13,881 bases of DNA from Candidatus Alectryobacillus merdavium (GTDB lineage Bacteria; Bacillota_I; Bacilli_A; RFN20; CAG-826): the NCBI GenBank assembly GCA_017694735.1, contig JADIMN010000035.1, positions 1 through 13,881 on the forward strand, given 5' to 3'. The translations under genes were made by a program, and so were the position numbers. The notes under the pieces were generated by a model that was not told where the DNA came from, made no database searches, and saw only the letters and a program-made list of their open reading frames with translations. This document shows, in pieces, positions 6,016 through 13,809 of this stretch (position 1 is the first letter of the stretch; each line of letters begins with the position of its first letter).

Positions 6016-6600
6016 ATGGCTAATAATATTGAAATTGAAGCAAAAGTATTAATTGATGAACAATCTTATAAAGTAGTTAAAAATCATTGTAAAGATCATA
6101 TCTCAGATTTTTATACACAAACTAATTACTATATAGATACTCCTAAATTTGATTTAAGAAACAATGGAATTGGATTAAGAATTAGAGAAAAACAAAATAA
6201 ATATGAAATAACTTTAAAAACTCCAATGTCAGAAGGTTTACTTGAAAAAACAGAACCAATTAGTAAAGAACAATTTAAAGAATTAAGAGATAAAGGTATC
6301 TTCCCAGAAACTAAAATTAAATCTTTTATTATGATGCTTGGATTTGATTTTAAAATATCAGATTTAAAAATATTAGCCCACTTAACAACAGAAAGAATTG
6401 ATATTTCAACTCCTACTGGAACATTTTCAATAGATAAAAATACATATTTTGATAAAACTGACTATGAACTTGAAAAAGAAGGCAATAACTTAAAAGAAGC
6501 AGAAAACTTCTTAGAAGATTTATGTATTACTTGCAAGATTCCATATTCAATTAATAAAGTATCAAAAATGGCAAGAGCCTTAAACGAATTAAAAAAATAA
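6016..6600 (+). CDS. CYTH-domain protein, YjbK-like (putative inorganic triphosphatase)
   Basis: CYTH (triphosphate tunnel metalloenzyme) proteins bind triphosphates and divalent metal inside an eight-stranded barrel. Members include thiamine triphosphatase, class IV adenylate cyclase and inorganic tripolyphosphatase. The 194-residue protein starts with the ExExK signature (E6-I-E8-A-K10), then TNYYIDTPKFDLRNNGIGLRIRE with the basic residues expected inside the tunnel, YEITLKTP, a helical middle and TERIDI, FSIDKNTYFDKTDYELEKE. The order and length match B. subtilis YjbK. The exact substrate cannot be told. In B. subtilis yjbK lies in the same chromosomal region as spx and trpS, and here spx and trpS are the next two genes. 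A good ribosome binding site fixes the start. Confidence 0.88.
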   Translation: MANNIEIEAKVLIDEQSYKVVKNHCKDHISDFYTQTNYYIDTPKFDLRNNGIGLRIREKQNKYEITLKTPMSEGLLEKTEPISKEQFKELRDKGIFPETKIKSFIMMLGFDFKISDLKILAHLTTERIDISTPTGTFSIDKNTYFDKTDYELEKEGNNLKEAENFLEDLCITCKIPYSINKVSKMARALNELKK

Positions 6601-6605
6601 TATAA

Positions 6606-6643
6606 TTAAAAATGCATCCGGTAAAATCTGATGCATTTTAATT
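6606..6643. terminator. Bidirectional terminator between the CYTH gene and spx
   Basis: Arms TTAAAAATGCATC (6606-6618) and GATGCATTTTAA (6630-6641) with an 11-nt loop. On the minus strand the hairpin is followed by a run of five T; on the plus strand the T-tract is short. The spx stop codon (6638-6640) lies in one arm. Confidence 0.75.
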
Positions 6644-7066
6644 TGAATCTTTTAAGTGTGGACAATTATCATAATCTGGACAATCATCACTACACCAAGT
6701 TTTAGCAAGCCTTTTAGCAGCTGGAATAAATGTTCTGATTTCTTCGTCATTATATCCAACTTGAATTTTTGAATCATCAACGATAATTGGTCTTTTTAAA
6801 CATGAAGGATTTTCTTTAATAAATTTTAATAAATCAGATATTTTCATATCATCTAAATTCACGTTTTTTTCTTTAACGACTTTAGATCTATTTGAAATAA
6901 TATCATCTGTTCCGTTTTCAGATTTAGTTAAAATTTCACGTAAATCGGACTCGCTTAAAGAAGGAGAAAATATGCTTTTCTCCTTATAAGGTATTTTTTG
7001 TTCATCAAACCACTTTTTTACCTTGCGGCATGAAGAGCAGCTTGGAGAGGTATATATCTTAATCAT
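6638..7066 (-). CDS. spx: Spx-family redox regulator with a Cys-rich C-terminal tail
   Basis: Spx binds the alpha subunit C-terminal domain of RNA polymerase and redirects transcription under thiol stress. The protein begins MIKIYTSPSCSSCRK, with the redox switch C10-x-x-C13, then NGTDDIISNRSKV, LKRPIIVDD and the Spx signature VGYNDEEIRTFIP. These match B. subtilis Spx (131 residues) almost element by element, which separates it from arsenate reductases. It is 142 residues long. The extra tail carries C125, C129, C135 and H137 (spacing C-x3-C-x5-C-x-H), which looks like a possible metal or second redox site; this is not a feature of the Bacillus protein as I recall it. AAGG 5 nt upstream supports the ATG at 7066. 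It diverges from trpS across a dyad-symmetric promoter region. Confidence 0.93.
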   Translation of the reverse strand: MIKIYTSPSCSSCRKVKKWFDEQKIPYKEKSIFSPSLSESDLREILTKSENGTDDIISNRSKVVKEKNVNLDDMKISDLLKFIKENPSCLKRPIIVDDSKIQVGYNDEEIRTFIPAAKRLAKTWCSDDCPDYDNCPHLKDSN

Positions 7067-7081
7067 AACAACCTTATAAAT

Positions 7082-7110
7082 ATTATATAGAAAAAAAGTC
7101 GATTTTCCTA
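7082..7110 (-). promoter_or_regulatory. Promoter of spx
   Basis: On the minus strand TAGGAA (7110-7105), 17 nt, TATAAT (7087-7082). The -35 is weak. Predicted start near 7075 would give a very short leader that still includes the AAGG ribosome binding site or its edge. Confidence 0.45.
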
Positions 7111-7116
7111 TATAAT
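7088..7116 (+). promoter_or_regulatory. Promoter of trpS, predicting a leaderless mRNA
   Basis: TAGAAA (7088-7093), 17 nt, TATAAT (7111-7116), then only 10 nt to the ATG at 7127. The gap holds no Shine-Dalgarno sequence and leaves no room for a T-box leader, the usual control of trpS in Firmicutes. Confidence 0.55.
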
Positions 7117-7126
7117 ATTTAACGCA

Positions 7127-8122
7127 ATGAAAAAAATTATGTTAACTGGCATTAAGCCAACTGGAAATTTAACACTTGGAAATTATATTGGGGTTTTAAA
7201 ACATTTAAAAGACTATCAAGATGAATATGAATCCTATATTTTTATTGCTGATTTACATGCTTTAACTCTTCCAATTGATCCAAAAATTCTTAATCAAAAT
7301 ACAAGAGATATTGTTGCTTTTTATTTAGCAAGTGGTTTAGATTTTAATAAATCACATATCTTTTTACAAAGTAGCGTTAGCGAGCATGCAGAATTAAATT
7401 CAATCATGATTAATTATTTATACATGGGCGAATTAAGTAGAATGACTCAATTTAAAGAAAAATCAAAAAATATGAATTATTCTGCAATTGGTTTAGGATT
7501 GTTTGCTTATCCAGTTTTAATGGCATCAGATATTATTTTATATGATGCTGATATTGTTCCAGTTGGAGAAGATCAAAGACAACATGTTGAACTAACAAGA
7601 GATTTAGTTAGAAGATTTAATTCTAGATATAATACAGATGTCTTAAAAGAGCCTAAAGCAATTGTAAATAAAACTGGTAAAAGAATTATGTCTTTGTCAG
7701 ATCCTTTAAAGAAAATGTCTAAATCCGATCCAAAAGGTGATATATATTTAAAAGATGATGAAAAAACAATTAGAAAGAAAATTATGTCTGCTGTTACTGA
7801 TTCTGATTGTAAAATTATTTATGATAAAGAAAATAAACCTGGAATATCTAATTTATTAACAATTTATTCTAGTTTAAAAGATATTAGCATTGAAGAAGCA
7901 GAAAAAGAATTTGAAAATGCAAACTATGGAACATTTAAAAGAGCTGTTGCAGATGCTGTTGTTAATGAATTACTACCATTTCAAGAAAGATATAATCAAA
8001 TTATAAATTCCAATTTAATTAATGAGGCTTTAATTAAAGGTAGAGATGCTGCAAAAATTAAAGCCAATGCTAAATTAAAAGAAATCCAAAAGGTTGTTGG
8101 ACTATATGAAATTAAACAATAA
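7127..8122 (+). CDS. trpS: Tryptophanyl-tRNA synthetase
   Basis: Charges tRNA-Trp with tryptophan; a class Ic aminoacyl-tRNA synthetase acting as a dimer in the cytoplasm. The 331-residue protein has KPTGNLTLGNYIG (10-22), where GNYIG stands for the HIGH motif, the MASDIILYDADIVPVGEDQRQHVELTRD substrate pocket (about 132-159) and KMSKS (196-200). Length is the usual one for bacterial TrpRS. The ATG directly begins the conserved KKIMLTGIKPTG block, so the start is secure even though no ribosome binding site is present; a TATAAT lies 10 nt upstream. It overlaps the HAD gene downstream by 17 nt, implying co-transcription. All Trp codons seen in the window are TGG, as expected with a standard code. 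Confidence 0.96.
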   Translation: MKKIMLTGIKPTGNLTLGNYIGVLKHLKDYQDEYESYIFIADLHALTLPIDPKILNQNTRDIVAFYLASGLDFNKSHIFLQSSVSEHAELNSIMINYLYMGELSRMTQFKEKSKNMNYSAIGLGLFAYPVLMASDIILYDADIVPVGEDQRQHVELTRDLVRRFNSRYNTDVLKEPKAIVNKTGKRIMSLSDPLKKMSKSDPKGDIYLKDDEKTIRKKIMSAVTDSDCKIIYDKENKPGISNLLTIYSSLKDISIEEAEKEFENANYGTFKRAVADAVVNELLPFQERYNQIINSNLINEALIKGRDAAKIKANAKLKEIQKVVGLYEIKQ

Positions 8123-8921
8123 GTATTTAATTGCTCTAGATTTAGATGGAACTTTATTAAAAGATAATAAAAAAATCTCCTTAAAATCAATTTTTTATAT
8201 ACGAAAACTGGTTAAATTAAATAATGTTGTAGTTATCTCTTCTGGAAGACCAATTAGAGCAATTAAAACTTATTATAAACAATTAAAATTAAATTCACCA
8301 ATTATTGCTTATAACGGAGCTGAAGTTATTTCTTTAAATGATTCGTGTAATTATTCTTTTAAACAACTATTTAAAAAAGAAATCATTCTAGAAATAATTA
8401 AAAAATTAAAAGAAAACAATATTCTTTTATCAATGATGTCTGAAACAGATAAAAAAATATGGGTTGATAAAGACGATGACTTCTTATTTGCTTTCTTTTT
8501 AAGTGAAAATATGAAGGTTTTGCAAGGAAATTTTGAAGATATACTTGACGAAGATCCAATAACATTTATTGTTAAATTTATTGATACACCTCAAAATAGA
8601 GAAATAATTAAAAATATAGTATCAAAATATGATGATATTGATGTCAGATTTTGGCAAAGCAATAATTATTTTGAACTACATTATAAACATATCTCTAAAT
8701 ACAATAAAATATTAGAAATCGCAAAACTATATAATATAAAAGAAGAAAATATTTGTGCATTTGGTGATGCTGATAATGATATAGACACTCTCAAACGTTG
8801 TCCAAATGGAGTTGCTATGATAAATGCTCCTAAAGTATTAAAAGATATCGCTAAATATACAACATCATATGATAATAATCATGATGGAGTAATAAGATTT
8901 TTAAAAGATAATTTAAAATAA
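8106..8921 (+). CDS. Cof-type HAD-superfamily phosphatase
   Basis: HAD hydrolases of the Cof (IIB) type dephosphorylate small phosphorylated metabolites such as sugar phosphates, flavin mononucleotide or pyridoxal phosphate in the cytoplasm. The 271-residue protein shows motif I ALDLDGTLL with the nucleophile D12 and acid/base D14, motif II ISSGRP, a long alpha/beta cap domain in the middle, the motif III Lys in HISKYNKI, and motif IV FGDADND (219-225). The usual SKGxAL segment reads SKYNKI, a small departure. Its substrate cannot be told. The ATG at 8106 lies inside the end of trpS, so the two are probably translated from one message; a TTG at 8094 is in frame but badly placed against AAAAGG. 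A strong terminator follows directly. Confidence 0.9.
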   Translation: MKLNNKYLIALDLDGTLLKDNKKISLKSIFYIRKLVKLNNVVVISSGRPIRAIKTYYKQLKLNSPIIAYNGAEVISLNDSCNYSFKQLFKKEIILEIIKKLKENNILLSMMSETDKKIWVDKDDDFLFAFFLSENMKVLQGNFEDILDEDPITFIVKFIDTPQNREIIKNIVSKYDDIDVRFWQSNNYFELHYKHISKYNKILEIAKLYNIKEENICAFGDADNDIDTLKRCPNGVAMINAPKVLKDIAKYTTSYDNNHDGVIRFLKDNLK

Positions 8922-8949
8922 AAAAATGTAGCTTTTGCTACATTTTTTT
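8921..8949. terminator. Bidirectional intrinsic terminator between the HAD gene and pgcA
   Basis: AAAAAATGTAGC (8921-8932), loop TTTT, GCTACATTTTTT: a 12-bp perfect stem, with T-runs in both directions. It overlaps the stop codon of each flanking gene at its edges. Confidence 0.9.
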
Positions 8950-10657
8950 ATTCATTAAGATTAATATTATATTTTAGTGTAAAGTCTCTAAATAATGCCT
9001 TTTCATACATATCAGCTTTTTCTCTAGAAGTTGAAACAGCTTCAACATATATTTTACATTTTGGCTCAGTTCCACTAGGTCTAATAGCAATACTACTACC
9101 ATCATCAAATATAAATTTTAAGACATTTGATGATTCAAGATTAATTTTATCAACTTTATTATCTGTATATGAAACTTGATTTAAGTAATCATTATATTTA
9201 ACAACTTTATGATTACATAAATATTCAACTGGATTTCTTCTAATATAATCAATTAAATTAATCATATCATTATGTCCTTTTGAACCTTTAAATGTAATTG
9301 AGTGAGTAATTGTTGTATGATATCCAAATCTTTGTTCTAATCGATCATATTGCTCATCTAGTGTTAAACCATTTAATTTATAAAATAGAGTCATTTCAGT
9401 ATATAAAAGAATTGCTTGAATACCATCTTTATCTCTAACAAAAGGAGAAATTAAACATCCATAACTCTCTTCATAACCAAATTCAAAATCTGGACCTCTA
9501 TTTTCTTCATAATATTGAATTCTATCTCCAATATATTTAAATCCAGTTAAAAATGATTCTGTTTTAACTCCATAACTAGTAGCAATTTTATCTCCTAAAG
9601 ATGAAGTTACAATTGTGTTATACATAACACCATTTTTAGATAATAAACCAAGTCTTTCTCTTTCTTTAAAAATATAATTCATTAATAATGCACCAGATTC
9701 ATTACCGGTAAATATTCTATATTCACCATCTCTTTTTCTAGCAGCAATACCAACTCTATCTCCATCTGGATCTGTTATACAAATTAAATCAGCATTTATT
9801 TTTTTAGCATAATTAATTGCTTCAATATAAGCGTTTGGATCTTCTGGATTTGGAGTTAGAGTACCAGTAAAGTTTGGATCAGGAGCACATTGACTTAATA
9901 CTGGATAAACATGATAACCACATTCTTTAAATATTCTAATAGCGTTAACAAAACTAGTTCCATGTTCTGGAGAATATACAACTTTAAAATCTTTTTTATT
10001 TAAATTTGAATTAATTTGAATATTTTTAATTAAATCTAAATAAGTTTCATCTAATTTATAAGTTAAAATATCAAATTCACCAGCATTTTTATATAAAGGA
10101 ATATCACAATCAATTGCAGAAGGCATATTATTAATGATCTTTAATAATTTTTCAATTTTCTTTGGAACTAATTGGCAACCATTTTCATCATAAACTTTAT
10201 ATCCGTTATATTCTTTTGGATTATGAGATGCGGTTATCATAATTCCACCACAAGCTCTTTTAAATCTAACACCAAAACTTAATTCTGGAGTTGGTCTTAA
10301 AGAATCAAAAATAAATGCTCTAAAACCCATTAAATTAAGAACTTGAGCACATTCAAAAACAAATTCACGAGACATATGTCTATTATCGTGAGATATTACA
10401 ACGCCTCTTTCTCTAGCGTTTTTAAATTTTGCTAATAAGTATTGAGCAAAACCAATTGTTGCTTTTCTAACAGTATAAAAGTTAATTCTATTAGTACCTG
10501 GACCGATAATTCCTCTCATTCCAGCAGTACCAAATTCAATATCTTTATAAAAAGCATCGTCAATGTCTTCATTAGACATTTTGCGAAGTATTTCTTTATC
10601 TTGTTCACCAACTCTAGGTGAATCTAACCATTGTTGATATCTTTCAAATGCAGTCAT
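8948..10657 (-). CDS. pgcA: Phosphoglucomutase/phosphomannomutase, PgcA-like
   Basis: Alpha-D-phosphohexomutase interconverting hexose 1- and 6-phosphates, chiefly glucose 1-phosphate and glucose 6-phosphate, feeding UDP-glucose, glycolipid and polysaccharide synthesis. The 569-residue length matches the long PgcA subfamily. Domain marks in order are FGTAGMRG (42-49), the phosphoserine loop TASHNP (142-147, S144), the metal loop DPDGDR (296-301), the sugar-binding GYEESYG (394-400) and the phosphate-binding RPSGTEPK (526-533). All catalytic residues are present. GAGGGG about 12 nt upstream marks the ATG at 10657. It follows the RluC-like gene by 21 nt, and its ribosome binding site lies in that gap just upstream of the start, so the two form an operon. 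Residues cannot separate glucose from mannose preference, but the GYEESYG form fits phosphoglucomutases/phosphopentomutases of this subfamily. Confidence 0.94.
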   Translation of the reverse strand: MTAFERYQQWLDSPRVGEQDKEILRKMSNEDIDDAFYKDIEFGTAGMRGIIGPGTNRINFYTVRKATIGFAQYLLAKFKNARERGVVISHDNRHMSREFVFECAQVLNLMGFRAFIFDSLRPTPELSFGVRFKRACGGIMITASHNPKEYNGYKVYDENGCQLVPKKIEKLLKIINNMPSAIDCDIPLYKNAGEFDILTYKLDETYLDLIKNIQINSNLNKKDFKVVYSPEHGTSFVNAIRIFKECGYHVYPVLSQCAPDPNFTGTLTPNPEDPNAYIEAINYAKKINADLICITDPDGDRVGIAARKRDGEYRIFTGNESGALLMNYIFKERERLGLLSKNGVMYNTIVTSSLGDKIATSYGVKTESFLTGFKYIGDRIQYYEENRGPDFEFGYEESYGCLISPFVRDKDGIQAILLYTEMTLFYKLNGLTLDEQYDRLEQRFGYHTTITHSITFKGSKGHNDMINLIDYIRRNPVEYLCNHKVVKYNDYLNQVSYTDNKVDKINLESSNVLKFIFDDGSSIAIRPSGTEPKCKIYVEAVSTSREKADMYEKALFRDFTLKYNINLNE

Positions 10658-10678
10658 ATATTATTTAAACCCCTCATA

Positions 10679-11644
10679 TTATAAACTATTTGACAGTAAA
10701 TTTATAATATTATGTTCTTTTTTTGAAAGATTTGCACAGAATTTCTTATTACTTAAATATGATAAAATACCATCAATTTTATTAAACTTAATACTATATG
10801 CATGTAAAAATTGAGAATCTAGACCATATTTTTCTTCAAATATTTTATTTACTTTTATATCTCCATATTTTTTATCACCAACAATAGGATGATTAATATA
10901 TGATAAATGGACTCTAATTTGATGGGTTCTACCAGTTAATAAATTTACTTTAAGTAGAGTATAATCTTTTAAGCTTTTATAAGGATGATATTTAGTAATA
11001 GCTTTTTTTGATCCTATATCATTACTTACAACTACCTTATTTAATTTTTCTATTTTTAATAATGGAGCATCAATAACTCCCTCTTTATTAATATTTCCAA
11101 CAACTAAAGCAATATACTCTTTTTCTATTTTACTTTTATCTTGCAATAATTCCATTAAATCGTGCAAAACCGCACTATTTTTACCAAATATAATGATTCC
11201 AGAAGTATTTCTATCTAATCTATGAGCTGGAGCAGGAGTAAAGTAAGAATCATTATCATATTCACCTTTTGAATATAAATAATTTAATACATCATTTGTT
11301 AATGTCTCTTTTTTATTTTTACTATCACCATGAACAAGTAATCCAGATGGCTTATTTATTATTAAAATATTTTCATCCTCATAAATAATTTCATGGCAAA
11401 ACTCAACTATTTTTAAATTTACTTTATTTTTAAAGTCATCAAGTTGTTGTTCAGAAACATATATTTTTAAAACATCATTTTCTTTTAATTTATAATCAAT
11501 ATCTATTTTTTTATCATTTACTTTTACATCTTTTTTTCTAAATAATTTATAAATAAATGATAATGGAGCATTTTTTAAAACTTTTCTAACAAATTTATCT
11601 ACTCTTTGATTTTCATTTTTCTTATCAATAATAACTTCAAACAT
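10679..11644 (-). CDS. RluC/RluD-family 23S rRNA pseudouridine synthase
   Basis: Makes pseudouridine in 23S rRNA. The 321-residue protein has an N-terminal S4 RNA-binding domain (about 12-65: NQRVDKFVRKVL, FRKKDVKVNDKKI), a linker, then the catalytic domain with IINKPSGLLVHGD (95-107), HRLDRNTSG (141-149, catalytic D144) and GRTHQIRVHL (238-247). The N-terminal part, with IYKLFRKKDVKVN and DYKLKENDVLKIY, resembles RluC (positions 955, 2504, 2580 in E. coli) more than RluD, but target sites cannot be read from sequence alone. The ATG at 11644 has no Shine-Dalgarno sequence and a -10 box 7 nt away, so its message may be leaderless. It leads the operon with pgcA. In B. subtilis an RluD-family gene (yjbO) lies in the same region as yjbK and spx. 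Confidence 0.92.
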   Translation of the reverse strand: MFEVIIDKKNENQRVDKFVRKVLKNAPLSFIYKLFRKKDVKVNDKKIDIDYKLKENDVLKIYVSEQQLDDFKNKVNLKIVEFCHEIIYEDENILIINKPSGLLVHGDSKNKKETLTNDVLNYLYSKGEYDNDSYFTPAPAHRLDRNTSGIIIFGKNSAVLHDLMELLQDKSKIEKEYIALVVGNINKEGVIDAPLLKIEKLNKVVVSNDIGSKKAITKYHPYKSLKDYTLLKVNLLTGRTHQIRVHLSYINHPIVGDKKYGDIKVNKIFEEKYGLDSQFLHAYSIKFNKIDGILSYLSNKKFCANLSKKEHNIINLLSNSL

Positions 11645-11651
11645 ATGATAA

Positions 11652-11680
11652 ATGATAAACTATCAAAAATAATAAATCAA
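11652..11680 (-). promoter_or_regulatory. Promoter of the RluC-like gene and pgcA, predicting a leaderless mRNA
   Basis: On the minus strand TTGATT (11680-11675), 17 nt, TATCAT (11657-11652), then 7 nt to the ATG at 11644, so the expected start of transcription falls on the start codon. A second TATCAT (11650-11645) directly abuts the ATG, giving a tandem repeat of TTATCAT. Confidence 0.55.
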
Positions 11681-11683
11681 ATA

Positions 11684-11715
11684 TAAAAAGGAGATTGCAT
11701 TGCGCAATCTCCTTT
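11684..11715 (-). terminator. Intrinsic terminator of the lipoprotein gene
   Basis: On the minus strand AAAGGAGATTGC (11715-11704), a 5-nt loop, GCAATCTCCTTT (11698-11687), continuing into TTTTTATA. The perfect 12-bp stem and T-run make a strong terminator just upstream of the RluC-like promoter. Confidence 0.9.
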
Positions 11716-11729
11716 AAATAATAATACAC

Positions 11730-13802
11730 TTAAGCAGCTGCTATATAAGATATTTCTACTAAGAAGATATCGCCACTTGAACCAAGAGCAACAGTTAAAT
11801 CAACAGCTTGATTATTAATAGTGTCTGCTTTTTCAAATGTGTATCCAGACCAAGGATCTAAACCAGTTAATTCAAAGCCGTTTCCAGCAAGTCCAGCACT
11901 CATTAATACTAATAAGTCTTCATATTGTGCATCGGAATTTCCACCAACACTATCAAGTCTTACTTGTAATTGAACAAAATTAGTTTCTGTATAAACACCA
12001 ACATTTGAAATTGGACTTTTATATTCTTCTAATTTTGGAAGTGGTACATAATTTAAAATGTTTGATGGAATAATAGCTAATACTTTATCAACAACACTTT
12101 GACTAACAAAATAATCTTCCCATTTTGTAAATGAATCGACATTTTCTACAACTGTTGTATCACTAATTTGGGTTGTTCCAATATTAGAGAAAACTGTTAA
12201 TTCATCAGCACCATAGCTACCTTCTGCAGCCTTTAAATCAAAAGTAATTTCTCCATTGCTAGAAGTAATTGTTAATGTACCAACATCATTACTTGTAAAT
12301 GGTGCATATGCACTACTTGTTAATCCAGAGAAATATTCTGGTAAATCATCTCTTAATACATAAGTATTAGCAGTTTCACCTTCTTCAAATAAAACACTAG
12401 AAATTTCAAATGAAGGTAGTAAATTCTCGCTAATTTTTGTATCTTCCATCATACTTCCAGAAACATACCAAGTTCCTTTAATATTGGTTGCTACTTGAAC
12501 ATCATAAGCAATTCCACCAGGTGACCATGAATCTTCTTCTGAAAATTGAGTATATAAGTATTGATCAATAATATCGTTATCTTCAATATCTCCATTATAG
12601 TTAATTTGATGGAAGTGATTTCCGCCATCACTAATGCCTTGATAGAATGTACTAACTAGACCTCCAGACCACCAGTCTTCAGAAATTTCTTCTGTCACAA
12701 CAGTATAATTTTGTTCTTTTAAAGAATCAAAGAGATCTTCTAAAGCACTAATTTCAGTTCCTTCAACTGGAGTTGGAACAGTTGTAACATCACTACCTGC
12801 ATCTGCAATTTTACCAGTAAATGAAATTTGAGATGTATATACAAATCCAGTATAGTCATAGGACTCAAAGTTACCTTCATAAGAAACAACGTGTCCGTTT
12901 TCTGTTTTAAGAGTTAAGTTTTCAACTATATAATCGTTTGGTTCTCCATAAATATAATGAGCAAGAATTCTTAAAATTGGTTCATATAAAGTATTTGAAG
13001 TATCTAAATGATATAAAGTTGAATCTGTTTCATCAACTGTAAACATCTCAGATGTTAGTAATAAGAATGGATTTAAATAAGTTTTACTCCATAAAAATCC
13101 TTGTTCAGTTTCTGAATCAATAACATTGCTATAATCAAGTTCGTTATTTGGATTAAGTTCAACAACGCTTAATAAATCACCATCTGGATTACTAGCAAAT
13201 AAATATTCATATGAAATTGTATCTTTTGTAGGAGTAAGTACTTCATCTGGATTATTTCCATCAGTTGCATATGCAGCACCATATTTAATTACATGTGCAA
13301 AATCTTCAACAGCTGCGATATCAACATATCTAGCGTTTCTAGTATTAGTAGTTGATCCATCATTAGATGTCCAAATTTGAGTTTCATCAATAATACTGCT
13401 AAGAGATACACCTTGTGATAACTCATTTAACATTGTATCTAATAAATTTTCACCAGTTGATTCAGTTTTTGTTGTTACAGTAATTGCAACATCACTATCT
13501 GGCATTGTAAAAGTTACAACATTTTCATTAACAGTTAAAGTTACACTCGAATTACTAGTTGCAACACTGTCAATAATTAATCCATCATCAGTGAATAAAC
13601 CTAAAGTAACAACACTTCCCTCGACATATCCATTACTATCTAATCCAACTACTGTAACATCACTTCCAGAAACAGTAACATTATGTTTTAAAGTCGCTTC
13701 AGTAGTAGTTGTTGTACTACTTTGAGTTGTACCTCCACAAGAAGAAAGTCCAAAAGCTAATGTTAATACACCTAGCATTGTCATCGCTTTTCTTATTTTC
13801 AT
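11730..13802 (-). CDS. Large uncharacterised lipoprotein with InlB-repeat-like N-terminal domain
   Basis: A 690-residue exported protein. The N-terminus is a type II signal peptide: basic MKIRK, a hydrophobic stretch and a lipobox L19-S-S-C22, so the mature protein should be lipid-anchored on the outer face of the membrane. A Ser/Thr linker (about 25-36) leads to a beta-rich domain (about 40-112) whose pattern, YVEGSVVTL then VVTFTMPDSDVAITVTTK, matches the bacterial InlB-B-type repeats of surface proteins. The rest (about 115-690) is acidic, beta-rich, aromatic and free of Cys beyond the lipobox; I recognise no enzyme motif. It has its own extended -10 promoter, a consensus AGGAGG 7 nt from the ATG and a strong terminator, so it is a single-gene unit, probably well expressed. 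Its base composition is less A/T-extreme than that of maf or ylbF. A substrate-binding, adhesion or envelope role is possible; none can be assigned. Confidence 0.85.
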   Translation of the reverse strand: MKIRKAMTMLGVLTLAFGLSSCGGTTQSSTTTTTEATLKHNVTVSGSDVTVVGLDSNGYVEGSVVTLGLFTDDGLIIDSVATSNSSVTLTVNENVVTFTMPDSDVAITVTTKTESTGENLLDTMLNELSQGVSLSSIIDETQIWTSNDGSTTNTRNARYVDIAAVEDFAHVIKYGAAYATDGNNPDEVLTPTKDTISYEYLFASNPDGDLLSVVELNPNNELDYSNVIDSETEQGFLWSKTYLNPFLLLTSEMFTVDETDSTLYHLDTSNTLYEPILRILAHYIYGEPNDYIVENLTLKTENGHVVSYEGNFESYDYTGFVYTSQISFTGKIADAGSDVTTVPTPVEGTEISALEDLFDSLKEQNYTVVTEEISEDWWSGGLVSTFYQGISDGGNHFHQINYNGDIEDNDIIDQYLYTQFSEEDSWSPGGIAYDVQVATNIKGTWYVSGSMMEDTKISENLLPSFEISSVLFEEGETANTYVLRDDLPEYFSGLTSSAYAPFTSNDVGTLTITSSNGEITFDLKAAEGSYGADELTVFSNIGTTQISDTTVVENVDSFTKWEDYFVSQSVVDKVLAIIPSNILNYVPLPKLEEYKSPISNVGVYTETNFVQLQVRLDSVGGNSDAQYEDLLVLMSAGLAGNGFELTGLDPWSGYTFEKADTINNQAVDLTVALGSSGDIFLVEISYIAAA

Positions 13803-13809
13803 TTAATTA

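Larger units (their letters stand above)
7081..7117. promoter_or_regulatory. 37-bp inverted repeat spanning both -10 boxes between spx and trpS
   Basis: Arms at 7081-7095 and 7103-7117 match as inverted repeats at 14 of 15 positions, around a 7-nt centre AAGTCGA. Each arm contains a TATAAT reading outward, one for spx and one for trpS. It may be an operator or simply two symmetric promoters facing away from each other. Confidence 0.5.

Noticed and set aside
7996..8190. Minus-strand reading frame across the trpS/HAD junction
   Set aside because: Antisense to two confident genes, with no ribosome binding site or recognisable domain.
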